Source: a bacterium
Lineage (GTDB): Bacteria; Myxococcota_A; UBA9160; SZUA-336
Assembly (NCBI GenBank): GCA_024226335.1
Contig: JAAELY010000170.1
Coordinates: 1 to 52,304, forward strand
Length of the DNA: 52,304 nt
Direction of reading: 5' to 3'
Shown in pieces: positions 8,262-16,525 of the stretch (its first letter is position 1; each line of letters begins with the position of its first letter). The notes beneath the pieces were generated by a model that did no database searches, was not told where the DNA came from, and worked only from the letters and a program-made list of their open reading frames with translations. Both the position numbers and the translations under genes were made by a program.

Positions 8262-9440
8262 CTATTCCTTGTAGTTGGGCATCTGGAGCCCGGCCATCGC
8301 GATGATGTCGCGTTGCACTTCGTTGGTTCCGCCGCCGAACGTCAGGATGAGTGCGGAGCGATACATGCGTTCGATTCGACCCTGAATAACCGCACCCGGT
8401 GAGCTGCGTTCCAACTTTCCGACAGAACCCAGGATTTCCAGCAACCAGCGGTAGGCGTCGACGAAGAATTCGCTTGCGAAGACCTTGACCGTCGAAGCTG
8501 CTGCCGGGTGCAGAGTGCTGTGCGTGAGCGTCCAGGCTTGCTTCCAGAGCATGAGCTTGATCGCCTCGCCACCCGCGTGTGCGCGTGCAAAGTTCTGTCG
8601 AACCCAGGGCTGGTCGATCACACGGCGCCCGTCCGCCAGCTTGGTCTCCTGTGCCCACTCGCGGAGTTCGGCCTGCATGCGTTGAAAAGGCCCGATCGGG
8701 AACAGCGAGACGCGCTCGTGGTTCAACTGGCTGGTGATCAATCCCCAGCCGTTGTTCTCGCCGCCGACCAGATAGTGAGCGGGCACGCGGACGTTGTCGT
8801 AATAGGTGGCATTCGTTCGCACGTCGGCCATCGTGCGGATTTCGGTCAGCTTGAACCCCGGCGCCGTTGTGGGGACGATCAACATCGAAATACCGCGGTG
8901 CTTTTTCACGTCGGGATCGGTGCGCGCGGCCAGCCAGATGTAGTCGGCGAAGTCGGCCAGACTCGTCCAGGTCTTCTGTCCGTTGATCACCCACTCGTCG
9001 CCTTCGCGATGGGCCTGGGTGGTGAGGCTCGCCAGATCGGTGCCCGCGGCGGGTTCCGAGTAACCGATCGCGAAGTGCAGCTCGCCGGCCAGGATTCTCG
9101 GCAGAAAATCTGCTTTGAGCTCTTCGCTGCCGAATTTCATGAGTGTTGGGCCGACTGTGCCCAGGGTGAGGAAAGGCAGTGGGTAGCCAACGCGCTGGAC
9201 CTCGTCGGCGAAAATGTACTGCTCCAGCGGCGTGCGCCCCTGTCCGCCGTACTCCTCCGGCCAGCCGATCCCGAGCCAGCCGTCCGCACCCATCTTCTTG
9301 AGGGCCTTGCGGTATTCGGGGCCACCGCCTTCGCCGCCCGCCGCGAGTTCCGCTTTCAACTCGCTGGTCATCAGGTCGGCGAAGTAGCTGCGCAGTTCCT
9401 CGCGCAGGGTCTTCAATTCCGGGGTCAGATCGATGTACAT
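8262..9440 (-). CDS. Acyl-CoA dehydrogenase, alpha-type partner subunit
   Basis: A 392-residue acyl-CoA dehydrogenase. The helical domain holds WPEEYGGQGRTPLEQ, the middle domain IGYSEPAAGTDLASL and GQKTWTSLADFADY (the FAD Trp/Thr loop), and the C-terminus FGGGTNEVQRDIIA. These are the strong FAD motifs missing from the downstream partner. ATG 9440 is preceded by a GGGAGAGAGG ribosome-binding site; upstream in-frame sequence is not ACAD-like. It is first in a two-gene operon, and a KstR-like palindrome lies 60 bases upstream at 9500-9513, so regulation by a TetR-type repressor is likely. Confidence 0.88.
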   Translation of the reverse strand: MYIDLTPELKTLREELRSYFADLMTSELKAELAAGGEGGGPEYRKALKKMGADGWLGIGWPEEYGGQGRTPLEQYIFADEVQRVGYPLPFLTLGTVGPTLMKFGSEELKADFLPRILAGELHFAIGYSEPAAGTDLASLTTQAHREGDEWVINGQKTWTSLADFADYIWLAARTDPDVKKHRGISMLIVPTTAPGFKLTEIRTMADVRTNATYYDNVRVPAHYLVGGENNGWGLITSQLNHERVSLFPIGPFQRMQAELREWAQETKLADGRRVIDQPWVRQNFARAHAGGEAIKLMLWKQAWTLTHSTLHPAAASTVKVFASEFFVDAYRWLLEILGSVGKLERSSPGAVIQGRIERMYRSALILTFGGGTNEVQRDIIAMAGLQMPNYKE

Positions 9441-9499
9441 GGCCTCTCTCCCTGATCGAGGTTCCCAGCGGAGCGCTGATTTCGACTGGATTCCATTAT

Positions 9500-9516
9500 T
9501 AGAACGTGTTTCAATC
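9500..9516 (-). promoter_or_regulatory. KstR-like TetR-family operator, site 1
   Basis: On the minus strand the 17 bases read GATTGAAACACGTTCTA. The last 14 fit the KstR consensus TnnAACnnGTTnnA. The identical 17-mer occurs at 43324-43340. It sits 60 bases upstream of the ACAD pair, within the gap to truD. Confidence 0.6.
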
Positions 9517-9557
9517 GGAGCGGTCAACTTCAGCTTCCGGTAAGCATGTAGCTCCCC

Positions 9558-10715
9558 ATGGCTAAACTCCTGGCTGGCAGTGAACACTTCCTCGTTCATG
9601 AGATCCCCGCCTACGAACCTTCGGGCGACGGCGAACACCTGTACGTCGAGATCGAGAAGCAAGGCCTGACCACCGAGGCCGTCGCGGAGCGATTGGCCCA
9701 GTGCACCGGGCTTCCCCGCGCAAACATCGGCTACGCGGGGCGCAAGGATCGCCACGCGATCACCCGACAACGATTCAGTATTCGGTCCGGTTCCGAAGAG
9801 TCCCTTCAGGGCCTCGCTTCACTGAACCGGGGCGGTGCTCGTATCGAGATCCTGCTCGTCTCGCGCCACCGCAACAAGCTTCGGCGCGGACATCTGCGCG
9901 GGAACCGCTTTCGCCTGTGTCTCGAGGTTTCGCCAGACGAAGTCACCACGTTGCACGAAGTACTGCGGAATCTGCAACACCAGGGACTGCGCAATGGCTT
10001 CGGTCCGCAGCGCTTCGGTTTCAACGGTGCATCGCTGGAGATCGCACGCGCCTGGGCCCGCGCTGATTTCGCCCGCGCCGTGGAATGGGTGATCGACCCG
10101 ACCGGTGTATGGACTCTGAAGGACGAACTCCCCGACGGCTATCGACACGGCGCGGACGGGCGTGTACTTGGCAAGCTTCGCAAGGGTGGTGATCCCCGCC
10201 AGGCCCTGCACTCGGCCGGTCCCGCGTACTTGAAGCTGATTGCGTCGGCCGGGCAGAGCGCGATCTTCAACGCCGTACTCGCGGAACGAGAGCGCGCTGG
10301 ATTGCTCTACACACTCCGCGAAGGAGACCTGGGACGTTCTCCGCGCGGTGGCGTGTTTCGCTGTGCGGCTGAAGATGCCGAGAGCACGACGCGCCGCGCG
10401 CAGCCGGGTGAGCTCGATGCTTTCACGACCGGACCGCTTCCGGGTACCGCGAAACAACGTCCCGATCCCGCAATCGACGCTGAAGAACGCGCGTGGAGCG
10501 CGGACGTGGCTATTGACTGGGCGGCGTTCGAGCGCGAGGGGGTCATGCGCAGTCCTGGGGAACGCCGGCCCCTGCTGGTCCCGTTCCTTGAAACGCCGGA
10601 AGTCGAGGTCGAGGGAGAACGCTGCTGGCTGCAGTTCGCACTCCGCTCCGGAAGCTACGCAACGGAAGTACTGCGGCAGGCGGGTATCGATTTGCCCCTG
10701 AACCGCGCTACCTGA
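9558..10715 (+). CDS. truD: tRNA pseudouridine(13) synthase
   Basis: A 385-residue TruD enzyme that isomerises uridine 13 in tRNA(Glu). The catalytic motif GYAGRKDRHAITRQ is at residues 58-71, with Asp64 as nucleophile, and the family motif NGFGPQRFGFNG lies near 145-157. The TruD insertion domain follows, then a C-terminal return to the catalytic fold. Slightly longer than E. coli TruD (349). It stands next to fatty-acid genes by chance and shares no obvious function with them. Confidence 0.94.
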   Translation: MAKLLAGSEHFLVHEIPAYEPSGDGEHLYVEIEKQGLTTEAVAERLAQCTGLPRANIGYAGRKDRHAITRQRFSIRSGSEESLQGLASLNRGGARIEILLVSRHRNKLRRGHLRGNRFRLCLEVSPDEVTTLHEVLRNLQHQGLRNGFGPQRFGFNGASLEIARAWARADFARAVEWVIDPTGVWTLKDELPDGYRHGADGRVLGKLRKGGDPRQALHSAGPAYLKLIASAGQSAIFNAVLAERERAGLLYTLREGDLGRSPRGGVFRCAAEDAESTTRRAQPGELDAFTTGPLPGTAKQRPDPAIDAEERAWSADVAIDWAAFEREGVMRSPGERRPLLVPFLETPEVEVEGERCWLQFALRSGSYATEVLRQAGIDLPLNRAT

Positions 10716-10771
10716 GCCCGTTCGAAGCTCGCGCGTCTGCGTGGCCTCGAAGACCAGGCGGAGTTCATAGA

Positions 10772-12442
10772 TTGGGTATCCAGGAGATCGAAGCTCAGCT
10801 CACCGGCCCCGGCGGTCCATTCGAACTCGCCGAAGAAGACGTGCTCGGTGAGACGCAAGCGGTGTTCAGGAATCGCGCCGGCAACCTGCGCGAACTCCTC
10901 GCCCAGTCTGCAGAACGAGGAGATGCCGAGTACATCGTGTACGAGGATCGTCGTATCACGTTCGCGCAGCACGCCCGTCAGGTGGCGTCGGTCGCGCGCG
11001 CACTGCAAGAACGCTTCGATGTGCGCAAGGGCGATCGCGTGGCGATCCTGGCTGCGAATTGTCCAGAGTGGATCATCAGCTACTGGGCCGTGACGAGCCT
11101 GGGTGCAATCGCGGTCGGCCTGAACGGCTGGTGGGCGGCCGACGAGATCCTCTACGGCCTTGCCGATAGTGAGCCGAAGCTTCTGATCGGCGATCGAAAA
11201 CGCATCGCACGGCTCGCTGGAGAAGACGTCGGCGTACCCGTCGTCGAAATGGAAGCCGAGTTCAGGGAGCTCGTGCAGTACGCGCCCAATGCGGAGTTGC
11301 CCGAGACCGCGATCGACGAAGACGATCCCGCCTCGATCCTGTACACCAGCGGCACGACCGGCCGACCCAAGGGGGCCGTCGCAAGCCATCGCAATCTGAT
11401 TGCGGCACTCGGTCTGCAGTTCTTACACGGGCTGCGGGCGATGCTGCTCGCCGCGGAGCGCGGCATTCAGGCATCCGGTCCGCGCCGGCCGACCTGCGTG
11501 CTCGTGACCAGTCCGCTCTTTCACGTTTCGGGGTTGTACACGGGCGCTCTGATGATGCTCGCGAGTGGTTCAAAAACCGTCTGGCGTTCCGGTCGCTTCG
11601 ATCCCGTCGACGTGATGCGCCTGGTCGAAAAGGAAGAGGTCACGAACTGGTCTCCGATGGGCGATATGGCGCACAGGGTCCTCAACCACCCCGACCTCGC
11701 GAAGTACGATCTATCCAGCCTGATCGGCATCGGTTCCGGCGGTGCACCCCTGAGTGCCGATCTGATGCAGCGCATTCGCAAGCAGTTCCCGGTCGCAGGT
11801 GCGGGCATGGGGACCGGTTACGGTCTGACGGAGTCGGGTGCGATCGCGACGATCGCCTGGGCCGACGAACTCGAGAAATTCCCGGCCACGGTCGGACGCC
11901 CTCTGCCCAGCGTGCAGGTCGAGATCCGAGATGAAAAAGGCCGCACCCTCCCCGATGGACGAGAGGGCGAGGTATGTATCCGCAGCCCGTTGATCATGCT
12001 CGAGTACTGGCGCAATCCGAAGGCGACTTCAGAGACGATTGGAGCGGGTCGCTGGCTGTTCACGGGCGACGTCGGCCGTATCGAAGACGGGCGCCTGTAC
12101 ATCAACGCGCGCGCGCGCGATCTGATCCTGCGCGGCGCCGAGAACATCTATCCGGTGGAGATCGAGCACCGGCTCGAAGTTCACCCAGACGTCGAAGAGG
12201 CGGCCGTCGTCGGTGTCGACCATCCGGAACTTGGCCAGGAGGTGAAGGCCTTCGTCGTCGCGCGTGCAGGTGTGAAGCTCGACACGGACGCCCTGGCGCT
12301 CTTCGTGGGCAAAACCCTGGCCACTTACAAGGTGCCCGCACACTGGGAGCTGCGCGACGCCCCCTTGCCCCGCAATGCAACGGGCAAGGTGCTCAAGCAG
12401 GTGCTCGCCGGTGAGGCGGAGAACAGCTTCGTTGCCGAGTAG
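10772..12442 (+). CDS. Acyl-CoA synthetase (class I adenylate-forming)
   Basis: A 556-residue AMP-dependent acyl-CoA ligase activating a carboxylic acid via acyl-AMP. The P-loop YTSGTTGRPKG is at residues 191-201, the A5-like GTGYGLTESG near 348, the hinge region FTGDVGRIEDGRLYINARARD near 430-450, GAENIYPVEIE after it, and a C-terminal PRNATGKVLKQ with the catalytic Lys. Translation probably starts at TTG 10772, with CAGGAG close downstream rather than upstream, so the exact start is uncertain. It is followed at 47 bases by a second ligase; both likely serve the same degradation pathway. Substrate unknown (fatty acid, aromatic or steroid side-chain acid). Confidence 0.88.
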   Translation: MGIQEIEAQLTGPGGPFELAEEDVLGETQAVFRNRAGNLRELLAQSAERGDAEYIVYEDRRITFAQHARQVASVARALQERFDVRKGDRVAILAANCPEWIISYWAVTSLGAIAVGLNGWWAADEILYGLADSEPKLLIGDRKRIARLAGEDVGVPVVEMEAEFRELVQYAPNAELPETAIDEDDPASILYTSGTTGRPKGAVASHRNLIAALGLQFLHGLRAMLLAAERGIQASGPRRPTCVLVTSPLFHVSGLYTGALMMLASGSKTVWRSGRFDPVDVMRLVEKEEVTNWSPMGDMAHRVLNHPDLAKYDLSSLIGIGSGGAPLSADLMQRIRKQFPVAGAGMGTGYGLTESGAIATIAWADELEKFPATVGRPLPSVQVEIRDEKGRTLPDGREGEVCIRSPLIMLEYWRNPKATSETIGAGRWLFTGDVGRIEDGRLYINARARDLILRGAENIYPVEIEHRLEVHPDVEEAAVVGVDHPELGQEVKAFVVARAGVKLDTDALALFVGKTLATYKVPAHWELRDAPLPRNATGKVLKQVLAGEAENSFVAE

Positions 12443-12489
12443 AGCGCAACCCGCCGTGAGCTTCGGGGATTCCTGTTAGGATCGGCCGC

Positions 12490-13953
12490 ATGCAGATGTC
12501 TTTTGGACGAGCTTTCGGCTGGTTGTCCGAGCAGGCGCCCGATTTCGAGGCGATCGTGTTCGAAGACCGAAGCGCCACGCGCGCAGAACTCGAACGCCGT
12601 TCCAATCGCCTGGCTCGCGCTTATCGGGAAATGGGTGTGAAGGAGGGCGATCTGGTCACGATCGCATTGCCCAACTCGATCGAGTTCTTCGAGGTCGTGC
12701 TCGCCGTCTGGAAGCTGGGAGCTACGCCTTCTCCGATCTCCTCGTATCTGCCGGAAATCGAGCGACGCGCGATCATCGAGACGACGAACCCCGCACTCCT
12801 GATCGGAGCGCAACCGGGAGAACAGTCCGCTCGAGTCAGCCTCGTTGCGGGATTTGAACCCGACACAGCGCTCTCCGACGCGATCCTGCCCGAGGTTACG
12901 CCCGAGTGTGCGCGCGCCATGACCTCAGGGGGAAGCACCGGTCGGCCCAAGGTGATCGTCGAGAAGACGCCAGGAGTGACGGATCCCGAAGTCGCAGAGA
13001 ACGGCATGCGCGTCGGGGGAACGACTCTGGTTCCCGGACCGCTGTACCACGCTGGACCTTTCATCACATCCTGGCAGACGCTCTTCTCGGGGGGGCGCAT
13101 CGTGCTCATGCCCCGTTTTGAACCGGAGGCCTGTCTGCGGCGGATCGAAGAGCAGGGCGTGAGCTGGGTGTTGTTCGTGCCGACCATGATGCAGCGCATC
13201 TGGAAACTGCCAGACGAAGTGCGCGCTCGTTACGATCTGAGTTCACTGGAAGTGGTCATGAGTTCGGGAGCGGCGAGTCCGGATTGGCTCAAGCGCGCCT
13301 GGATTGATTGGTTGGGTCCGGAGAAGATCATGGAAGCCTACGGCGGCTCCGAACGCATCGGCGGTACGCTGATCTCGGGCAGCGAATGGCTCGAACACCC
13401 CGGCTCGGTCGGCAAGCCCACCGCCGGGCGCAAGGTGCGCATCCTCGATTCGGCGGGGAAGGACGTTCCCACCGGAGAGATCGGTGAGGTCTATATGATG
13501 CCGCCGGGCGGGCAGGGCAGCACCTATCGCTACATCGGTGCGCAAGCCCGGTCGACCGACGACGGTTGGGAGACATTGGGCGATATGGGTTACCTGGATG
13601 AGGATGGCTATCTCTACCTGGCCGATCGCAAGACCGACATGATCGTGACCGGCGGAGCCAATGTGTATCCCGCCGAAGTCGAAGCCGCGATCGACGCCTA
13701 TCCGACCGTGCGCTCCAGTGCAGTCATCGGCCTGCCCGAAGAAGACCTGGGTCTTGCTGTGCATGCGATCGTCGACGCGCCCGACGGAGTGACGGACGAC
13801 CAGCTGCGCGCCCATCTTTCCGAACACCTCGTGCGTTACAAGATCCCGCGCAGTTTCGAATACGTGAAACAGCCGCTGCGCGACGATGCTGGTAAGGTGC
13901 GCCGCTCGGCGCTGCGCGAAGCGCGCATACGCGAAGCACAAGAATCCGACTGA
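12490..13953 (+). CDS. Acyl-CoA ligase, divergent (bile-acid-CoA-ligase-like group)
   Basis: A 487-residue AMP-forming ligase, only distantly related to its neighbour. The P-loop is TSGGSTGRPK (residues 145-154). The GGSERIGGTLISG region replaces the usual YGxTE motif, and GDMGYLDEDGYLYLADRKTDM and TGGANVYPAEVE are the hinge and C-domain motifs. The terminal catalytic Lys lies in DDAGKVRRSALRE. The shortened N-domain and SGGSTG P-loop recall ligases annotated as bile acid-CoA ligase (BaiB-like) or FadD types acting on rings or side chains, but this is from memory of motifs. It probably forms one transcript with the ligase upstream and the SnoaL-like gene downstream. Confidence 0.82.
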   Translation: MQMSFGRAFGWLSEQAPDFEAIVFEDRSATRAELERRSNRLARAYREMGVKEGDLVTIALPNSIEFFEVVLAVWKLGATPSPISSYLPEIERRAIIETTNPALLIGAQPGEQSARVSLVAGFEPDTALSDAILPEVTPECARAMTSGGSTGRPKVIVEKTPGVTDPEVAENGMRVGGTTLVPGPLYHAGPFITSWQTLFSGGRIVLMPRFEPEACLRRIEEQGVSWVLFVPTMMQRIWKLPDEVRARYDLSSLEVVMSSGAASPDWLKRAWIDWLGPEKIMEAYGGSERIGGTLISGSEWLEHPGSVGKPTAGRKVRILDSAGKDVPTGEIGEVYMMPPGGQGSTYRYIGAQARSTDDGWETLGDMGYLDEDGYLYLADRKTDMIVTGGANVYPAEVEAAIDAYPTVRSSAVIGLPEEDLGLAVHAIVDAPDGVTDDQLRAHLSEHLVRYKIPRSFEYVKQPLRDDAGKVRRSALREARIREAQESD

Positions 13954-13987
13954 AATTATCGACGAACCCAAGACCCGGAGGACTCCC

Positions 13988-14443
13988 ATGGCGCTCTCGC
14001 TTCAGGAAATCTCGGACCGCATCGAAATCGACGATCTGCTGATCCGCTACACCACTGCGATCGACGACAAGGACTGGAATCTGCTCGACCAGTGCTTTCT
14101 GCCCGATGCGAAAATCGACTACGTGAGTTCCGGCGGGGTAGCGGGTAGCTACCCTGAGGTTCGCGAGTGGCTAGGCAAGGCACTCGCCGCGTTTCCGATG
14201 ACCGTGCACGCGATCAGCAATTCGGTCATTGAACTCGACGGCGATACCGCAACGGGCAAGACCCTGGTCGTCAATCCCATGGGCTTTCCCAATCCGGACG
14301 GCTCCCTGCACATCTTCACGGTAGGTGCGTACTACATAGACAAGCTCGTCCGCACGCCCGAAGGCTGGCGCATCGCCGAACGAATGGAAGAGCAGGCTTA
14401 TCTGGACGGCAGCCTGCCCAGAGCGCTACAGGTCCCCAGCTGA
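13988..14443 (+). CDS. SnoaL-like (NTF2-fold) protein
   Basis: A 151-residue protein of the SnoaL/NTF2-like cone fold. The typical start is present (EISDRIEIDDLLIRYTTAIDDKDWNLLDQCFLPDAKIDY), with the conserved Tyr and Asp of the pocket, then HAISNSVIELDGDTA and a GWRIAERMEEQAY end. Members act as small hydratases, isomerases (ketosteroid isomerase, scytalone dehydratase) or binding proteins. ATG 13988 is preceded by GGAGG; a longer in-frame start overlaps the ligase gene and is unlikely. Its place after two CoA ligases suggests a role on the same substrate. Confidence 0.8.
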   Translation: MALSLQEISDRIEIDDLLIRYTTAIDDKDWNLLDQCFLPDAKIDYVSSGGVAGSYPEVREWLGKALAAFPMTVHAISNSVIELDGDTATGKTLVVNPMGFPNPDGSLHIFTVGAYYIDKLVRTPEGWRIAERMEEQAYLDGSLPRALQVPS

Positions 14444-14492
14444 GCTGACGGGGCACCGCACCCGGTTCCGCGAGTTGCCGCGTAGGGCTCGT

Positions 14493-16034
14493 CTATTTCT
14501 GCAGCCGCTCTTCCAGCAGCTTGTGGAAGTGCCGGATCTTTGTTTCACCGTAGTCGGCAAAGATCGCGAACGGCTGCTTCATGGTCTTCAGTCCCCGCTG
14601 CACACGCGGCAGGTTGTACACGTCCTGGTTGAAAACCTTGGCGAACATGCCGAGTTCCGGTGCGTCGACCCAATCGTCGTCTACTCCCAACCAGTGGATC
14701 GGAGCCGCCGGAGGACATTCGCCCGTTGGCCGCGGCAAGAAGAACATGCACTCGTGGATGCACTCGTTTGGATTGCTCCCATTGGGTCGGAAGCGGTAGA
14801 CGATGTTGTTGAACGATCCCCACGGATGGAAATTGGGAAAAACCGTGTAGTAGATCGAGTCGATCAGTTCGGCGTCGCTGAATCCGTCGACCTGATCGCC
14901 GAGCGTCGCTCGCAGTCCTTCGCGCGCCGGGGCCGCGAAAGCCGAACGTACGTTCTGCTCGGATCCCGCTGGAATCGGTGGCAAGGCGGGTGTGCCTTCG
15001 CTGTCGGGAAGGTGGCGTCCACCGATCCAACCGCACATGTTCGGATCGGCCTGCCCGAGCGGACCTTCGACGTGAAGGCCTTCAGCGGTGAACTTGCTGA
15101 CCGCTCCATCCTTGGTCGTCACGTGAACGAGCCCGTCATCGCCGGCCTCGAAGATATGTCCGCTGAGTGCGTGCCTGAGCTTCCGGTAGAGAGTGGCATC
15201 TGGAAGCGGCTCCGCCGCCGGCATACCCGCTAGATGGGGACTCGGTGTTCCGTTTGGCGAGATCGCTCGCGAGAAATTGCCGAAGACGTCGTACTTGGAA
15301 TTCGCGTCGCCGATGGCGCCGAGGATGGTGGGGTGGGTGGCCACGACGTGATAGGCCTCCATGAAGGCCTCCTGCGCGGCCTTCCAGTTGCAACGCAGGA
15401 CCTTGGCGACATGAACCGCCTTGTATCGTCTCTCGTAGGGAAGAAGTGTGAAATGATCCGATAGATTGCCGAGATAGCTCTCCAGCGGTTCGCAGTCCGG
15501 ATCGGGATTGATGAAGATGAAGCCTCCCCAGCGCCCCACCTTTATGTCATGGAGACCGAATTCATCCTCCTTGATCGACGGGAAATCCCATTGGCACGGG
15601 ATCTCTTTCAGTGATCCATCGAGGCGCCAGCTCCAGCCGTGAAACGCACAGCGCAGTTCGCCCGCCCACTTGCCACGTTCATCGCGCAAGAGTCGTCCAC
15701 GGTGGGGACAGGCGTTGTGAAAAGCTTTGAACTCATCGGGTCCGGAGCGAACGATGAGGAAAGAGAGATGGGCGATGTCGTAGACGAGATAGTCGCCTTC
15801 GTCGGGAATATCGTCTTCGTGGCAGGCCATCTGCCAGACGCGCTTCCAGACCTTCTCCACTTCCAGGTCGTGAAATTCCTGCGAGAAGTAGCGCTCAACG
15901 GGAACTCTTGTGGGGCCCGGCGGCATGGGCGATTCGACTCGAAGAATATCGCGAACGGGATGACTGTCGGTGTCCAGTAGCTTCTGATAGTTGATCCCAG
16001 CCGAGCGATCCGTTCCCGTCAGAATTTCGGTCAT
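14493..16034 (-). CDS. Rieske non-heme iron oxygenase, large subunit
   Basis: A 513-residue aromatic-ring-hydroxylating-type oxygenase. The Rieske [2Fe-2S] ligands are Cys109-Pro-His111 and Cys129-x-x-His132 (CPHRG and CAFHGW). The mononuclear iron site is in the helix NWKAAQEAFMEAYHVVATHP, with His229 and His234; the third carboxylate ligand should lie further C-terminal. At 513 residues it is longer than usual (about 430-460). No ferredoxin or reductase gene is adjacent, so electrons must come from elsewhere. It is the last gene of the TetR/CrtI-like operon and its ATG overlaps the stop of the preceding small gene by 4 bases (translational coupling). A mono- or dioxygenation of a bulky substrate is likely. 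Confidence 0.9.
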   Translation of the reverse strand: MTEILTGTDRSAGINYQKLLDTDSHPVRDILRVESPMPPGPTRVPVERYFSQEFHDLEVEKVWKRVWQMACHEDDIPDEGDYLVYDIAHLSFLIVRSGPDEFKAFHNACPHRGRLLRDERGKWAGELRCAFHGWSWRLDGSLKEIPCQWDFPSIKEDEFGLHDIKVGRWGGFIFINPDPDCEPLESYLGNLSDHFTLLPYERRYKAVHVAKVLRCNWKAAQEAFMEAYHVVATHPTILGAIGDANSKYDVFGNFSRAISPNGTPSPHLAGMPAAEPLPDATLYRKLRHALSGHIFEAGDDGLVHVTTKDGAVSKFTAEGLHVEGPLGQADPNMCGWIGGRHLPDSEGTPALPPIPAGSEQNVRSAFAAPAREGLRATLGDQVDGFSDAELIDSIYYTVFPNFHPWGSFNNIVYRFRPNGSNPNECIHECMFFLPRPTGECPPAAPIHWLGVDDDWVDAPELGMFAKVFNQDVYNLPRVQRGLKTMKQPFAIFADYGETKIRHFHKLLEERLQK

Positions 16035-16525
16035 GACTTCTTCTCCTCTTCTCGACCGGTCTGTGGCTTCTGTCCGGTCATCGCGGGTTTCGTGTCCGTT
16101 GCAATTCCTGTGGCGCCGGCAAGCCGCCTGGACCCGAGTCGCCTGCCTTGTCCGCGCGTCTTCTTCGCGACCGAACGAGGTGGAAGCTCGAGTTCGACCA
16201 GTTCCGTCGTGACGCCAGTTCTCGATGCGTTACGCAGCGCGGCGAAGGCGATCCGGCCTCCGGCTCGAATCCCTCCGGCGATCATCCCTCCGAGCAAGCG
16301 CCAGCGATCCGGTGAGTCGTAGATGAAGTCCGCCATCGCCGGGTCGCGTAGGAGTGCGAAGAAATCCACGAAGTCCTCGCCCCGCAGGGCCACGATGTAC
16401 TCCCAGGAAACCGGCGCCTCGGTCTGTCCCTTCACGTAGAGCTGGTCGGCGCCGGGGTGTGCCTCGCCCTTGCCGAGATGAAGATCGATCGTCTTCTCGC
16501 CCAGTCCCTTCGACCAGAAGTTCAT
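16031..16525 (-). CDS. Small protein, paralogue of the one at 19902-20279 (family B)
   Basis: A 164-residue protein of no family I recognise. It starts NFWSKGLGEK, then has PVSWEYIVALRGEDFVDFFA and a SPDRWRLLGG box (to about residue 75), one weakly hydrophobic segment (GGMIAGGIRAGGRIAFAAL, about 75-95), and a basic, disordered tail. The same boxes occur in the 19902-20279 protein, so the two are paralogues, one beside each CrtI-like oxidoreductase. ATG 16525 overlaps the stop of the upstream oxidoreductase (ATGA), and its own stop overlaps the Rieske start. Such coupling suggests a fixed stoichiometric partner, perhaps a membrane tether or subunit. Function unknown. Confidence 0.8.
   Translation of the reverse strand: MNFWSKGLGEKTIDLHLGKGEAHPGADQLYVKGQTEAPVSWEYIVALRGEDFVDFFALLRDPAMADFIYDSPDRWRLLGGMIAGGIRAGGRIAFAALRNASRTGVTTELVELELPPRSVAKKTRGQGRRLGSRRLAGATGIATDTKPAMTGQKPQTGREEEKKS

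Noticed and set aside
9500-9516. KstR motif as proof of an actinobacterial origin
   Set aside because: The porin, Aat, lipoproteins and DUF1329 indicate a Gram-negative. The motif type is shared more widely among TetR-family regulators.
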